The notes under the pieces: generated by a model | Seen by the model: the letters and a program-made list of their open reading frames with translations, nothing else | Told to the model about the DNA's origin: nothing | The model's database searches: none | NCBI RefSeq assembly: GCF_013415485.1 | Contig: NZ_JACBXS010000027.1 | Location: 1-53,085, forward strand | Reading direction: 5' to 3' | Origin: Rhabdonatronobacter sediminivivens | GTDB taxonomy: Bacteria > Pseudomonadota > Alphaproteobacteria > Rhodobacterales > Rhodobacteraceae | Length of the DNA stretch: 53,085 nt | Part shown: in pieces, positions 18,713-30,000 of the stretch | How positions within the stretch are numbered: position 1 is the stretch's first letter | Layout of the letters: every line of letters starts with the position of its first letter | Made by a program: the position numbers and the translations under genes

Positions 18713-19545
18713 CCGTCGGCGTCCTGTCACTGGTGCTGCTGGCGGCGCTGATGCATGCGCTGTGGAACGCGCTGCTAAAAGGCGCGGGCGACGGCACAGT
18801 GGCGGTTGGGCTGATCGCGCTGGGGCATGTGCTTATCGGGCTGGTGCTGGTGATTGCCCTGCCCCTGCCCGATCCCGCCGCCTGGCCGTTCATCATCGCC
18901 TCGACGGTCATTCACTGGTTCTATTACTACCTGCTGAACCTCGCATACCGGGTCGGCGACCTGTCGGTGGTCTATCCCATCGCGCGCGGATTGACGCCCA
19001 TGATCATAGCCATCGCCTCATGGCTGATCCTGGCCGAAGCACTCAGCACCGCCGCCTGGCTGGGAATCGCGGCGATTTCCTGCGGCATATTCCTGCTGGC
19101 CCGGCCCGACAAGCTGGCACGGATGCCCGCCGTGGGGCTGGCCGCGGCGGTGGGGACGGCGCTGACCATTGCCGCCTACTCCATGGCCGACGGGATCGGC
19201 GTTCGGGTTTCGGGCAATGCCTTTGCCTATATCGGCTGGCTGTTCCTGGGCGAGATATTTGTCGCCGTCTGGGTGCTGACCACCCGCCGTCAGAGGCTGC
19301 GCGCGGTGGGCGGGCGGGCCGTTGTCATCGCACTTGCGGGCGGTGTCATTTCCGCCCTGGCCTATGGCATGGTGCTCTGGGCAAAGACCGTGGCGCCGCT
19401 GGGGCTGGTTTCGGCGATGCGTGAAACCTCGGTGATCTTTGCCGCGCTGATCGGGGTGATCTGGTTTGGGGAACGCCCGCTTGGCCCGCGCCTCATTGCC
19501 TCGGTCGTGGTCTGCCTGGGCGTGATGTTCATCATGCTGGGCTGA
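18709..19545 (+). CDS. EamA/DMT-superfamily membrane transporter
   Basis: A 278-residue membrane protein with about ten helices in two EamA halves. It opens with the family-typical ALMHALWNALLKGAGD (about residues 12-27), and the second half contains SAMRETSVIFAALIG and WFGERPLGPRL. Related proteins export amino acids or small metabolites; the substrate here is unknown. ATG 18709 has GGAG eight bases upstream and overlaps the stop of the 20-codon uORF. It converges on the inositol-monophosphatase gene with a gap of 15 bases. Confidence 0.9.
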   Translation: MTVGVLSLVLLAALMHALWNALLKGAGDGTVAVGLIALGHVLIGLVLVIALPLPDPAAWPFIIASTVIHWFYYYLLNLAYRVGDLSVVYPIARGLTPMIIAIASWLILAEALSTAAWLGIAAISCGIFLLARPDKLARMPAVGLAAAVGTALTIAAYSMADGIGVRVSGNAFAYIGWLFLGEIFVAVWVLTTRRQRLRAVGGRAVVIALAGGVISALAYGMVLWAKTVAPLGLVSAMRETSVIFAALIGVIWFGERPLGPRLIASVVVCLGVMFIMLG

Positions 19546-19560
19546 TCGGCGCTGGCGTGC

Positions 19561-20358
19561 TCAGGCTTCAGACCGGTTGCGCAAGGCGCCAGAAAGCGGG
19601 CCGAAGATCTGGGAATTCGCCGCGATCAGCGCGCCCTTCTCCAACAGCGGCTCGCCCTCGCGCAGGGGTTCGACCATGCCCCCGGCCTCCTGCACCAGCA
19701 GCATGCCCGCGGCAATGTCCCAGGGGTGCAACTCGCGCTCCCAGAAGCCATCGAACCGTCCCGCCGCCACATAGGCCAGATCCAGCGAGGCCGCGCCCCA
19801 GCGCCGCATCCCCGCACTGCCCGGCATCAGCGTGGCCAGATCATGCAGCATGGCGGGCAATGTGCGCCGCGCGCCAAAGGGCACACCGGTGGCAAACAGG
19901 CACTCCTGCATGCGGTGCCGGTCCGACACCCGCATCCGGCGGTCATTCATGAAGGCGCCCAGGCCCTTCTCGGCAAAGAACAGCTCATCCTTGGCGGGGT
20001 CGAACACCACGGCGGCGGTGATCCGGCCCTTGTGCTCCAGCGCGATGGAAATCGCCCAATGCGGCAGGCCGTGGACAAAATTCGTGGTCCCGTCCAGCGG
20101 ATCGACGATCCAGCGCCGGGTCGGATCCTCGCCCGGGGTTTCGCCCGATTCCTCGGCCAGCCAGCCATAACTGGGGCGCGCGCCCATCAGTTCCTCGCGG
20201 ATGACCCGTTCGGCGGCGATATCGGCGCGGGTGACAAAATCCCCGGCGGCCTTGGACGAAACCTGAAGATTCTCGACCTCGCGGAAATCCTTGACCAGCC
20301 CGCGGGCGGCCTTGCGCGCGGCCTTGATCATGAGGTTGAGGTTTGCGCTGCCTTGCAT
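19561..20358 (-). CDS. Inositol monophosphatase family protein
   Basis: A 265-residue Mg-dependent phosphatase of the IMPase/SuhB superfamily. Metal-binding motifs are EE at residues 69-70, DPLDGTTNF at 86-94 and WDIAAG at 213-218, so the active site is complete. Members hydrolyse inositol-1-phosphate and related sugar phosphates; SuhB types also associate with transcription complexes. The ATG at 20358 has AGGAG nine bases upstream; longer in-frame readings (to 20784) enter the antisense of the sugar kinase and are rejected. It is divergent from the PfkB gene across 130 bases. Confidence 0.93.
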   Translation of the reverse strand: MQGSANLNLMIKAARKAARGLVKDFREVENLQVSSKAAGDFVTRADIAAERVIREELMGARPSYGWLAEESGETPGEDPTRRWIVDPLDGTTNFVHGLPHWAISIALEHKGRITAAVVFDPAKDELFFAEKGLGAFMNDRRMRVSDRHRMQECLFATGVPFGARRTLPAMLHDLATLMPGSAGMRRWGAASLDLAYVAAGRFDGFWERELHPWDIAAGMLLVQEAGGMVEPLREGEPLLEKGALIAANSQIFGPLSGALRNRSEA

Positions 20359-20488
20359 CGTCCCGGGCTCCTGTTGCTGCCGCGGCAGGCTATACGCGCG
20401 CGCCCTGCGAAAGAAAAGGCCCGCGCTTGCCTTCGACGGCCCGGGCGTGACAGTGTAGCGCGATTTTGCATCGTCACCGGAACGCGCC

Positions 20489-21469
20489 ATGCCCCATGCA
20501 CCGCAGATCCTGACCGTAACGCTGAACCCGGCGCTGGATCTTTCGGCCCGCTGCGACCGCGTGGCCCCCGGCCCCAAACTGCGGCTGGAGGGTCTGGTGG
20601 CCGAGCCGGGCGGCGGCGGGGTAAATGTCAGCCGGGCGATCCGGGCGCTGGGGGGGGAGAGCTGCGCGCTGGTGGCCTGGGGCGGCGCCACGGGCGCGCA
20701 GCATCGCGCCCTGCTGGAGAGCGCCGGCGTGAAGGTCATCGCCCTTGACCAGCCCGGCGACACCCGCCAGAGCCTGACTGTCACCGATGCTCAGGGGCAG
20801 CAATTCCGCTTTGTCCTGCCCGGCCCTGACTGGACCGCCGACATGGAGAGCCGCGCCATCGACACCATCACCGCGGCCGCCGCCGAAGCGCCGCCCGATG
20901 CGCCGGTCGTGCTGAGCGGCAGCCAGCCCCCCAGGGTGGGTGCGGATTTTCCGCATCGGCTGGCAGCGGCGCTGGGTCCGGGGCGGCTGATGGTCGATAC
21001 CTCGGGCGCGGCGCTGACCCGGCTGGTCACAGCCCCGAACCCCGAGGCCATGCCCATGGTGCTGCGCATGGATCAGGCCGAGTCCGAAACGCTGGCCGGT
21101 GGTGCGCTGGCTGATACCGAAGCATCCCTGAAACTGGCGGCAGACATGGTGGACCGCGGGGTGGCGCAGGTGGTGGTGCTGGCGCGCGGCGCCGAAGGGT
21201 CGGTCCTGGCGGCGCGCGATATGCGGCTGGACTGCCGCCCGCCCCCGGTCGAGGTCCGCAGCAAGGTCGGCGCGGGCGACAGCTTCACCGCCGGTTTCGC
21301 CCTGGAACTGGCACGCAGCGGCGATCTGGCGCGCGCCCTGCGCCACGGCACCGCCGCCGCCGCCGCTGCCGTGATGACCGATGGCAGCCAGCTTTGCACC
21401 GGCGAGGCCTCGGCCGGGATCCTGCCGCGCTGCACCCTGCGCGCCCACGCGCCCGCGGCGCAGGCTTGA
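20489..21469 (+). CDS. PfkB-family sugar kinase (1-phosphofructokinase-like)
   Basis: A 326-residue ribokinase-superfamily protein. The N-terminus ILTVTLNPALDLS and the GGGGVNVSRAI segment are typical of the 1-phosphofructokinase/tagatose-6-phosphate kinase (LacC) branch. The ATP-site motif GAGDSFTAGF carries the catalytic Asp near residue 264. It likely phosphorylates a hexose phosphate, but no fruA or other PTS gene is adjacent, so the exact substrate is open. It lies 31 bases upstream of trkH on the same strand, and co-transcription is possible. Confidence 0.9.
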   Translation: MPHAPQILTVTLNPALDLSARCDRVAPGPKLRLEGLVAEPGGGGVNVSRAIRALGGESCALVAWGGATGAQHRALLESAGVKVIALDQPGDTRQSLTVTDAQGQQFRFVLPGPDWTADMESRAIDTITAAAAEAPPDAPVVLSGSQPPRVGADFPHRLAAALGPGRLMVDTSGAALTRLVTAPNPEAMPMVLRMDQAESETLAGGALADTEASLKLAADMVDRGVAQVVVLARGAEGSVLAARDMRLDCRPPPVEVRSKVGAGDSFTAGFALELARSGDLARALRHGTAAAAAAVMTDGSQLCTGEASAGILPRCTLRAHAPAAQA

Positions 21470-21500
21470 CAGCGCCCGGTCCAGCGCGGATGCGTCTGCC

Positions 21501-22949
21501 ATGATCGATATACGCCCCGTTGCCCATGTCATGGGTATCCTGACCGCCGCGCTGGGCATGTTGATGCTCATGCCAGCCGCGCTGGACTGGAGCCTGGGCA
21601 ACGACACCTGGAAGATCATGGCCAGCTGCGCCGCCATCACCTTGCTGTGCGGCACGCTGAGCGCCGTGGCCACCATCGACAGCGACCCGCGCGGGTTGAC
21701 CACGCGGCAGGCCTTCTTGCTGACAGTGGGCACCTGGGCGATCCTGCCGCTCTTTGGCGCCCTGCCCTTCTATCTGGCCGGGCTGCCCGGCGGCTGGACC
21801 CATGCGTTTTTCGAAGCCATGTCCGGTGTGACCACCACCGGCACCACCGTCTATACCGGGCTGGACGAGATGGCGCGCGGCCTGCTGCTGTGGCGGTCGA
21901 TCCTGCAATGGCTGGGCGGGCTGGGGATCATCATCGTGGCCCTTGTCTTCCTGCCGGTCATGCGCGTGGGCGGCATGCAGTATTTCAAGGCCGAGGCCTT
22001 TGACACCATGGGCAAGGTCATGCCCCGCGCGCTCGATATCTCAAGCGCGCTGTTGCAGACCTATCTGCTGCTGACCGCGGTGGCTGGGGTGGTCTACATG
22101 GCGCTGGGAATGAACGGGTTCGATGCTGCAAACCACGCCATGACCACCATTGCCACGGGGGGGTTTTCCACCTCGGACCAGTCCTTTGGCAAGTTCGGAA
22201 CGGGGGCGGAATACGCTGGCGGGGTGCTGATGCTGCTGGCCGGGCTGCCCTTCATCCGCTACGTGCAACTGGTCAATGGCAGCCTGACGCCGATCTACCG
22301 CGACATTCAGGTGCGCGCCTTTCTGCGCTGGACGGTCTATGCGGTGGGGGCCGTCGTCGCCTATCGGCTGGTCACCTCGGACGCGGCCCCGGGGGACATC
22401 CTGCGCGAGAGCTTCTTCAACGTCGTCTCGCTGTTCACCGGCACCGGCTATGGCACCGCGGATGTGGCGCTCTGGGGCGATTTTCCGCTGCTGGTGGTGC
22501 TGGTGGTCGGGTTCATCGGGGCGTGCACGGCCTCGACCGGCTGCTCGCTCAAGGTGTTCCGATATCTGGTTCTGTTCGAGGCCATCCGCGCGCGCCTCTT
22601 CCAGTTGCGCCATCCCAACCGGGTGGTCCAGATCCGGCTGGGCGGCCGCGTGGTCGAGGATGATGTCATCCGCTCGGTCATGGTGCTGTTCACGGTATTC
22701 ATCGCCGGATACATCACTCTGGCCGTGCTGCTGACCCTGACCGGGCTGGAAACCCGCACCGCGCTGACCGCCGCCTGGACGGCGATCTGCAATATCGGCC
22801 CCGCCTTCGGCCCCGAGGTCGGCGCCACCGGCGCGGTGGATGGCTTCCCCCAGGCGGCCAAGTGGCTGATGATTCTGGGAATGTTGCTGGGCCGGCTGGA
22901 GCTGATCGCCGTGCTGGTCCTGCTGCTGCCCCGGTTCTGGCGGGGTTGA
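21501..22949 (+). CDS. trkH: Trk/Ktr-type potassium uptake protein TrkH
   Basis: A 482-residue potassium-translocating membrane subunit built of four M1-P-M2 repeats. Pore-loop signatures are visible in order: SGVTTTGTTVY, TIATGGFSTSD, FTGTGYGTAD and CNIGPAFGPEV, each with the filter glycine. It normally pairs with the cytosolic NAD-binding TrkA, which is not in this window. The ATG at 21501 starts at the first helix; the long in-frame upstream reading overlaps the kinase gene and is rejected. Confidence 0.93.
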   Translation: MIDIRPVAHVMGILTAALGMLMLMPAALDWSLGNDTWKIMASCAAITLLCGTLSAVATIDSDPRGLTTRQAFLLTVGTWAILPLFGALPFYLAGLPGGWTHAFFEAMSGVTTTGTTVYTGLDEMARGLLLWRSILQWLGGLGIIIVALVFLPVMRVGGMQYFKAEAFDTMGKVMPRALDISSALLQTYLLLTAVAGVVYMALGMNGFDAANHAMTTIATGGFSTSDQSFGKFGTGAEYAGGVLMLLAGLPFIRYVQLVNGSLTPIYRDIQVRAFLRWTVYAVGAVVAYRLVTSDAAPGDILRESFFNVVSLFTGTGYGTADVALWGDFPLLVVLVVGFIGACTASTGCSLKVFRYLVLFEAIRARLFQLRHPNRVVQIRLGGRVVEDDVIRSVMVLFTVFIAGYITLAVLLTLTGLETRTALTAAWTAICNIGPAFGPEVGATGAVDGFPQAAKWLMILGMLLGRLELIAVLVLLLPRFWRG

Positions 22950-22980
22950 CCCCTCCCGCAGTTCCGCGGCTTCGCTCCGC

Positions 22981-23646
22981 TCAGAGCACGGCCACATTGG
23001 CAGCAATGGCGCGGTCCTGCGCATCCTCATCCCTTCCCGAATGGGCGGCTGCAGGGCGGAACCGTGCGCGAAAGGCGCGCAGCCTGTCCGGCGCGGGCGC
23101 GGGCGGGTAGCCGATGCGGTCCAGGCTCTGGACCAATGGCGGCGCGGGCGCTTGCCCGGCCTGCGGGTCAGGCCAGATTGCCAGTTGCTGGCGGGCCAGG
23201 CGGCACCAGTCAAAACGCGGGCCGGGGTCGAACTTGCGCTCTGGCGCCATGTCGGAATGACCGATCACCCCTTTCGCCCGAATGTTCCAGCGCGCCATGA
23301 CGCTGCGCAACAGCGCTTCCAGCGCGTGCATCTGCGGCGCGGCAAAGGGCCTGTCACCGGGATTGCACAGTTCGATCCCGACAGAGCGCGAATTCACATC
23401 GCCCCGCCCCTGCCAGCCGCCTGCCCCGGCATGCCAGGCGCGGCGCGATTCCTGCACCAGATGCCAGACCTGCCCGGACCCGGAGATGAGGTAATGCGCA
23501 GACACCTCGGCGGCGGGATCGCACAGCCGCTCCAGCGCCGCGCCGGTATCCGCCATGCCGGTAAAATGCAGCACCACCAGTTCCGGCTGCAAACCGTCAC
23601 GCCGTGGCCCATGGTTCGGCGACGGATGCCAGATCACGCCGGGCAT
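22981..23646 (-). CDS. N-acetylmuramoyl-L-alanine amidase (AmpD-like)
   Basis: A 221-residue Amidase_2 protein that cleaves the amide bond between muramic acid and the stem peptide. Zinc-site motifs are VVLHFTGM (His near residue 26) and IGHSDMAPERKFDPGP. There is no signal peptide, so a cytoplasmic, AmpD-like role in recycling anhydro-muropeptides is likely. The ATG at 23646 begins right at the fold (MPGVIWHPSPNHGPR). It lies 13 bases after the lipoprotein gene and probably shares its transcript. Confidence 0.9.
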   Translation of the reverse strand: MPGVIWHPSPNHGPRRDGLQPELVVLHFTGMADTGAALERLCDPAAEVSAHYLISGSGQVWHLVQESRRAWHAGAGGWQGRGDVNSRSVGIELCNPGDRPFAAPQMHALEALLRSVMARWNIRAKGVIGHSDMAPERKFDPGPRFDWCRLARQQLAIWPDPQAGQAPAPPLVQSLDRIGYPPAPAPDRLRAFRARFRPAAAHSGRDEDAQDRAIAANVAVL

Positions 23647-23659
23647 GGCGCTTCGCGGA

Positions 23660-24472
23660 TCAGGGACGGCCAAGGCGCGCTGCGCGCGCGGCCTCGCGGA
23701 ACGGGGCCGGGTCCCACCAGCAGGCGAAGCCATCGCCATCGGGGTCCAGGTGATTGGGATCACGCTCGGGGCCGCCAGCGGCCAGAAACGCTTCCTGTGC
23801 CTCATCCTGGGTGCGGAACTGCGCGCAGGCCCGTTCCCAGCGCCGCCAGCGCAGCGGATTGGACCGGGTGTAACGCTCCTGCCCGACATTGTGGGTGGTG
23901 GAGAGGGCATAGGCGAAGAGATTGGGACCGCCTTCGCCCTGGGGCACGCTGTCCACCCGGACCTGCGGGACGTGATCGCGCTGCACCACGCGGTTCTGCC
24001 GCGCGGTGCCGAAGGGCTGCGGTGTGAAGGTCTGTGAACTGACCCCGGCCTCCTGAGCGGCGGGCGCGGCATCCTGCGGGGCCAGCGCGCTGAGCGGGGC
24101 ACCCACATCCTGCGGCGGGGAGGCCTGCGCGGTCTGCGCGGCAGGGGGCTGCTGAACCGGCGATGACGCAGCCGCGGCGCCCGGGCGCAGGGCGGCCACC
24201 GCTTCGGCCCCGATACTGCCGGAACCAGCTTCGGACTGCGGACGGCCCGGATTGACCTGCATCACGGGGTTCTGCGCCGTGGCGCCCTGACGGGCCTGTG
24301 CGGCACGAATGCGCGACAGTTCCTCCTGCGCACGCATATAGGCGCGGTAATCACTGAACCCGACCCCACCGCCGGGATTGGCCTGCACATTGGAATAGGG
24401 TGGCTCCGGATCACATGCCGCAAGCGCGGTAACGGCGATCAAGGATGCCGCGACGGTTCTGATCATGCGCAT
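23660..24472 (-). CDS. Lipoprotein with Excalibur-like C-terminal domain
   Basis: A 270-residue protein with a lipoprotein signal: a hydrophobic stretch ending in LAAC (Cys at residue 20), then DPEPPYS. The middle (about residues 40-190) is Ala/Gln/Pro-rich low-complexity sequence. The C-terminal 60 residues (CAQFRTQDEAQEAF...DPNHLDPDGDGFACWWDP) match the Excalibur pattern, a DxDxDG calcium-binding loop with paired cysteines. I chose ATG 24472 (MRMIRTVAAS), with AAGG seven bases upstream. It is flanked by gatA and an amidase, suggesting an envelope role, but the function is unknown. Confidence 0.75.
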   Translation of the reverse strand: MRMIRTVAASLIAVTALAACDPEPPYSNVQANPGGGVGFSDYRAYMRAQEELSRIRAAQARQGATAQNPVMQVNPGRPQSEAGSGSIGAEAVAALRPGAAAASSPVQQPPAAQTAQASPPQDVGAPLSALAPQDAAPAAQEAGVSSQTFTPQPFGTARQNRVVQRDHVPQVRVDSVPQGEGGPNLFAYALSTTHNVGQERYTRSNPLRWRRWERACAQFRTQDEAQEAFLAAGGPERDPNHLDPDGDGFACWWDPAPFREAARAARLGRP

Positions 24473-24522
24473 GGCCTGCCTTGCCCTGACTATCTTTGCG
24501 ACTGCCGCGTTTTGCCGAAAGG

Positions 24523-26000
<1,478 letters not shown>

Positions 26001-26004
<4 letters not shown>

Positions 26005-26291
26005 TCCACCACCTTCGGCACGGCAAAGAACCCCTCGCGCGCGTCGGGGGCGTTGGACAGGATCCGGTCCGGCATGCTTCCGGCAGTCACGGTATCATCG
26101 CGCCGTTTCAGCCGCATGGGCGTGACCGAGGTCATCGGCTCCACGCCATCGACATCGACCTCGCCCAACTGCTCCATGAAGGTCAGAATGTTCGAGAGCT
26201 CTCCCGCCAGGGCGGGCAACTGGTCCTCGGGCACGGCGATGCGGGCAAGCTTCGCCACCTTGCGCGCGGTTTCGGTGTCGATGCGGGACAT
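26001..26291 (-). CDS. gatC: Aspartyl/glutamyl-tRNA amidotransferase subunit C
   Basis: A 96-residue small subunit that wraps around and stabilises GatA. It shows the typical start [20 protein letters not shown] and the [14 protein letters not shown] segment. The ATG is at 26291, and the gene overlaps gatA by four bases, so translation is coupled. The usg gene lies 100 bases upstream on the same strand. Confidence 0.96.
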
Positions 26292-26391
26292 GGGGCCTCC
26301 GGCTGATCATGCGATGGCCGGGTGCCCCCGGCGCGCACGGTTTAGCGGCGCCATTGCCCCGGTGCAAGACGCCATCCCGGCCGCAGGCGCG

Positions 26392-26661
26392 TCAGTGCAG
26401 CGTGAACTCCCCCACCACATTACGCCATTCGGACGGGCCGATCAGCGTGCGATGGGTGAAGCGCACCGAATGCAGCGGGCCTTCGATCTTTTCCTGCCAG
26501 AACTCGATGAAGCCGAACAGGCGCGGGTGATCCGGCGCCAGATCGTATTCCTGCCAGATGAAGCTGTTGAGAACATTGCGATAATCCGGCATGCGATAGA
26601 AAAACTCGGCGGTGGTCAGCCCATAGCCCTTGAGCATCAGTTCGGTTGCATTTTCCTGCAT
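26392..26661 (-). CDS. usg: Usg family protein
   Basis: An 89-residue protein matching the alphaproteobacterial Usg family (TTAEFFYRMPDYRNVLNSFI, then WQEYDLAPDHPRLFGFIEFW). It is soluble, with no signal peptide. The function is unknown; the family was named for an ORF near tryptophan genes in Caulobacter. A TTG lies two codons upstream (26667), but the ATG at 26661 (MQENATELMLKGYG) is the natural start. It is divergent from gyrA. Confidence 0.85.
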   Translation of the reverse strand: MQENATELMLKGYGLTTAEFFYRMPDYRNVLNSFIWQEYDLAPDHPRLFGFIEFWQEKIEGPLHSVRFTHRTLIGPSEWRNVVGEFTLH

Positions 26662-26778
26662 GTTCAACCCTCAACGATCAGTCATCCTCAAATCATGCCG
26701 CAGAAAAATTAGTTTTCAATGAAAACAGTGTGTTGGCACTCTGCACGGGTGGCTGCCGGAATCCGGTTCAGGGCATCA

Positions 26779-26808
26779 TTGCACCCCATATGCGGGTTCG
26801 GCTATAAG
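26779..26808 (+). promoter_or_regulatory. Predicted gyrA promoter
   Basis: TTGCAC (26779-26784), an 18-base spacer, then TATAAG (26803-26808), which matches the -10 consensus at five of six bases. It would give a leader of about 38 bases before the gyrA GTG. The -35 is weak, so the call rests mainly on the -10 and its position. Confidence 0.5.
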
Positions 26809-26853
26809 GCGGGCACCGATATCTTGTAGCGGTACCAAACCCATGAGGCGCCT

Positions 26854-29589
26854 GTGACCGACGGTCCCGAAACCCCTGAAGACAATGGACAAACCCCGCC
26901 CGGCGCGGGGCTGCCCACGGTAACCATCGAAGACGAAATGCGCGCCTCGTATCTGGATTACGCCATGAGCGTGATCGTCAGCCGGGCGATCCCCGATCTG
27001 CGCGACGGCTTAAAACCTGTGCATCGGCGCATCCTTTATTCGATGCACATGAACGGCTTTACCAATGACAAGCCCTATCGCAAATCCGCCCGCGTGGTGG
27101 GCGATGTGATCGGCAAGTATCATCCCCATGGCGATTCGGCGGTCTATGACGCGCTGGTGCGCATGGCGCAGCCGTTCTCCATGTCGCTGAAGCTGCTGGA
27201 CGGACAGGGCAATTTCGGCTCGATGGACGGCGATAACCCCGCCGCCATGCGCTACACCGAGGTGCGCATGGACAAACCCGCCGCCGCCCTGCTGGCCGAT
27301 ATCGGCAAGGATACGGTGGATTTTCAGGACAACTATGACGGTCAGGACCGCGAACCCACCGTCCTGCCCGCGCGCTTTCCCAACATGCTGGTCAATGGCG
27401 CGGGCGGGATCGCCGTGGGCATGGCCACCAATATCCCGCCGCATAACCTGGGCGAGGTTGTGGACGCCACGCTGGCCCTGATCGACAACCCGGACCTGAC
27501 CAGCTCGGATCTGATGGAATACGTTCCCGCCCCGGATTTCCCCACCGGCGCGCTGATCCTGGGCCGTTCGGGCGCGCGCAAGGCGTATCTGGAGGGGCGC
27601 GGGTCCGTCATCATCCGCGCGCGCACGCATATCGAGGAATTGCGCAAGGACCGCTTCGCCATCATCGTGGATGAAATTCCCTATCAGGTGAACAAATCCA
27701 CCATGGTTGAGAAAATTGCCGAGGCCGTGCGCGACAAGCGGATCGAGGGGATTTCCCATGTGCAGGATGAATCCGACCGGGTCGGCGTGCGCGTGGTGGT
27801 GGAGCTGAAGCGCGATGCCACGCCGGATGTGGTGCTCAACCAGTTGTTCCGCTTCACGCCCATGCAGACCAGCTTCGGCTGCAACATGCTGGCGCTGAAC
27901 GGCGGGCGGCCGGAACAGCTGACCTTGCGCGATTTCCTCACCAAGTTCATCGGTTTCCGCGAAGAGGTCGTGGCCCGCCGCACCGCCTATGACCTGGCCC
28001 GCGCGCGCGAACGCAGCCATGTGCTCTGCGGTCTGGCCGTCGCCGTGTCGAATGTCGATGAGGTCGTCGCCACCATCCGCTCCAGTGCCGATCCGGCCGA
28101 GGCCCGCGCCCGCCTGATGGAGCGCCGCTGGCCCGCCGCTGACATCGCCGATTACATCCGCCTGATCGACGACCCCAGCCACACGGTGAACGAAGACGGC
28201 ACCTATAACCTGTCCGAGATTCAGGCCCGTGCCATTCTGGACCTGCGCCTGCAGCGCCTGACCGCCATGGGCGTCAAGGAGGTCACGGACGAGCTGGAAG
28301 AGCTGGCCGCAAAGATCAAGGATTACCTGGATATCCTGCGCTCGCGCGCGCGGATCATGGAGATCATCGGAGATGAGCTGCGCGAGGTCCGCGACGCCTT
28401 CGCCGTCCCCCGCCGGACCGAGATCGCCGACTGGGCCGGTGACATGGAGGATGAGGACCTGATCGAGCGTGAGGAGATGGTCGTCACCATCACCTCGGGC
28501 GGGTATATCAAGCGCACGCCGCTGGCCGATTTCCGCGCCCAGCGCCGCGGCGGCAAGGGGCTGGCCGGGATGGCCACCAAGGATGATGATGTCGTCACGC
28601 AGCTGTTCGTGGCCAACACCCATACCCAGCTTCTGTTCTTCACCACCGACGGGATGGCCTACAAGCTGAAAACCTGGCGCCTGCCGCTGGGCGGGCGCAA
28701 CGCGCGCGGCAAGGCCATGGTCAACATCCTGCCCATCGCCGCCGGTGTCAGCATCGCCGCGATCATGCCGGTGGAGCGCCCCGAGGATGAATGGGACAAC
28801 CTGCAGATCGTCTTTGCCACCTCGGACGGTTCGGTGCGGCGCAACGCCCTGTCGGATTTCACCAATGTCATGCGCAACGGCAAGATTGCGATGAAGCTGC
28901 CGGAAGATGTCAGCCTGGTGAATGCGCGCATCTGCGGCGCGGATGATGACGTGATGCTGGTCACCGCGCTGGGCCGGGCCATCCGTTTCCGCAGCACTGA
29001 TGTGCGCGTCTTCAAGGGCCGCGATTCCACCGGGGTGCGCGGCATCCGCCTGGCAAAGGGCGACCGGGTGGTCTCCATGGCCGTGATTCGTCATTTCGAG
29101 GCCGACCCGGACGAGCGCGCAACCTATCTGAAGATGCGCCGCGTCATGGCCGGGGTGACCGACGATGACGGCGACGAGGATGAGGAAGCCGCCGGCGGCC
29201 AGCTCAGCCCCGAACGCTACGCCGAGATGTCCGCGGCCGAGGATCTGATCCTGACCATCACCACCCGCGGCATGGGCAAGCTCAGCTCCAGCCATGGCTA
29301 TCCGGTGCGCGGGCGCGGCGGGCAGGGCGTGGCGGCCATGGACCGCGCCATGCGCGGCGGCCCGCTGGTGGCCTGTTTCCCGGTGGATCCGTCGGACCAG
29401 ATCATGCTGGCGACCTCGACCGGGCAGTCCATCCGCGTGCCGGTCGATGGCATCTCTTTCCGCTCCCGCTCGGCCGGTGGGGTGCGGGTGTTCAACACAT
29501 CGAACGGGGAACATGTGGTTTCGGTGGCGCGTATCGCCGAAACCGGTGACGAAGACGCCCCCGAAAGTGATCCCACGCCCGAGGCGTGA
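26854..29589 (+). CDS. gyrA: DNA gyrase subunit A
   Basis: The 911-residue DNA-cutting subunit of gyrase. The quinolone region [10 protein letters not shown] carries the sensitive-type Ser95 and Asp99. The active-site Tyr is 134 in [10 protein letters not shown], and the C-terminal wrapping domain has the GyrA box QRRGGKG. An acidic run ([10 protein letters not shown], about residues 769-778) interrupts the C-terminal propeller. The start is GTG at 26854 with GAGG five bases upstream. A four-codon ATG ORF overlaps this GTG, but its bases are mostly the Shine-Dalgarno itself. The DUF6614-like gene follows after 60 bases. Confidence 0.98.
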   Translation: MTDGPETPEDNGQTPPGAGLPTVTIEDEMRASYLDYAMSVIVSRAIPDLRDGLKPVHRRILYSMHMNGFTNDKPYRKSARVVGDVIGKYHPHGDSAVYDALVRMAQPFSMSLKLLDGQGNFGSMDGDNPAAMRYTEVRMDKPAAALLADIGKDTVDFQDNYDGQDREPTVLPARFPNMLVNGAGGIAVGMATNIPPHNLGEVVDATLALIDNPDLTSSDLMEYVPAPDFPTGALILGRSGARKAYLEGRGSVIIRARTHIEELRKDRFAIIVDEIPYQVNKSTMVEKIAEAVRDKRIEGISHVQDESDRVGVRVVVELKRDATPDVVLNQLFRFTPMQTSFGCNMLALNGGRPEQLTLRDFLTKFIGFREEVVARRTAYDLARARERSHVLCGLAVAVSNVDEVVATIRSSADPAEARARLMERRWPAADIADYIRLIDDPSHTVNEDGTYNLSEIQARAILDLRLQRLTAMGVKEVTDELEELAAKIKDYLDILRSRARIMEIIGDELREVRDAFAVPRRTEIADWAGDMEDEDLIEREEMVVTITSGGYIKRTPLADFRAQRRGGKGLAGMATKDDDVVTQLFVANTHTQLLFFTTDGMAYKLKTWRLPLGGRNARGKAMVNILPIAAGVSIAAIMPVERPEDEWDNLQIVFATSDGSVRRNALSDFTNVMRNGKIAMKLPEDVSLVNARICGADDDVMLVTALGRAIRFRSTDVRVFKGRDSTGVRGIRLAKGDRVVSMAVIRHFEADPDERATYLKMRRVMAGVTDDDGDEDEEAAGGQLSPERYAEMSAAEDLILTITTRGMGKLSSSHGYPVRGRGGQGVAAMDRAMRGGPLVACFPVDPSDQIMLATSTGQSIRVPVDGISFRSRSAGGVRVFNTSNGEHVVSVARIAETGDEDAPESDPTPEA

Positions 29590-29600
29590 GCCTGGCGCAA

Positions 29601-29644
29601 CCCTCCGTTTACCCCCGATGGCTATACTGCGGGGAAACGGAGGG
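29601..29644 (+). promoter_or_regulatory. Long hairpin after gyrA that buries the next gene's Shine-Dalgarno
   Basis: CCCTCCGTTT (29601-29610) pairs perfectly with AAACGGAGGG (29635-29644). The stem continues with CCCC (29612-29615) to GGGG (29631-29634) past one bulged A: 14 pairs around a 15-base loop. The GGAGGG that serves as ribosome-binding site for the ATG at 29650 is wholly inside the stem. It has no T-run. A TATACT lies in the loop but lacks a good -35. Confidence 0.6.
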
Positions 29645-29649
29645 CTGCG

Positions 29650-30000
29650 ATGAATCTGTATCACTGCATGATTGACCTGAAACCGAACGCCAACCCGCTG
29701 GCCTTCGCCCATGCGCTGGAACAATGGATGGTCGATCTGGCACAGGCAGGCTGCGTTGAGAGCTGGCGACTGTTCCGGCGCAAGCTCAACCTTGCCGGCC
29801 CCGGCTGCGCCGATTTCCTGCTGGAGATCGAGGTGACGGAACTCGCCCAGCTGGATGCCGCCTTCCATTATCTGGGGCTGGCCGGGCATGACAGCGAAAA
29901 ACGCTATGACCAGATGCACCAGATGATCGACCGCGCCGAATTCGGCCTCTACCGCCCCTTCCCCGATCCTGCCGGGACCGAACGGCTGGCCCTGGTGTGA
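29650..30000 (+). CDS. DUF6614-like small protein
   Basis: A 116-residue soluble protein (MNLYHCMIDLKPNANPLAFA start; RLFRRKLNLAGPGCADFLLE middle). From memory it resembles the uncharacterised DUF6614 family found next to gyrA or other genes in Rhodobacteraceae; the function is unknown. The beta-alpha pattern could be a ferredoxin-like dimeric barrel, but that is a guess. GGAGG lies six bases before the ATG and is sequestered by a 14-bp hairpin. Confidence 0.7.
   Translation: MNLYHCMIDLKPNANPLAFAHALEQWMVDLAQAGCVESWRLFRRKLNLAGPGCADFLLEIEVTELAQLDAAFHYLGLAGHDSEKRYDQMHQMIDRAEFGLYRPFPDPAGTERLALV

Noticed and set aside
26843..26857. Four-codon ORF (MRRL) overlapping the gyrA start
   Set aside because: Its second codon is the gyrA Shine-Dalgarno and it has no ribosome-binding site of its own; likely chance.
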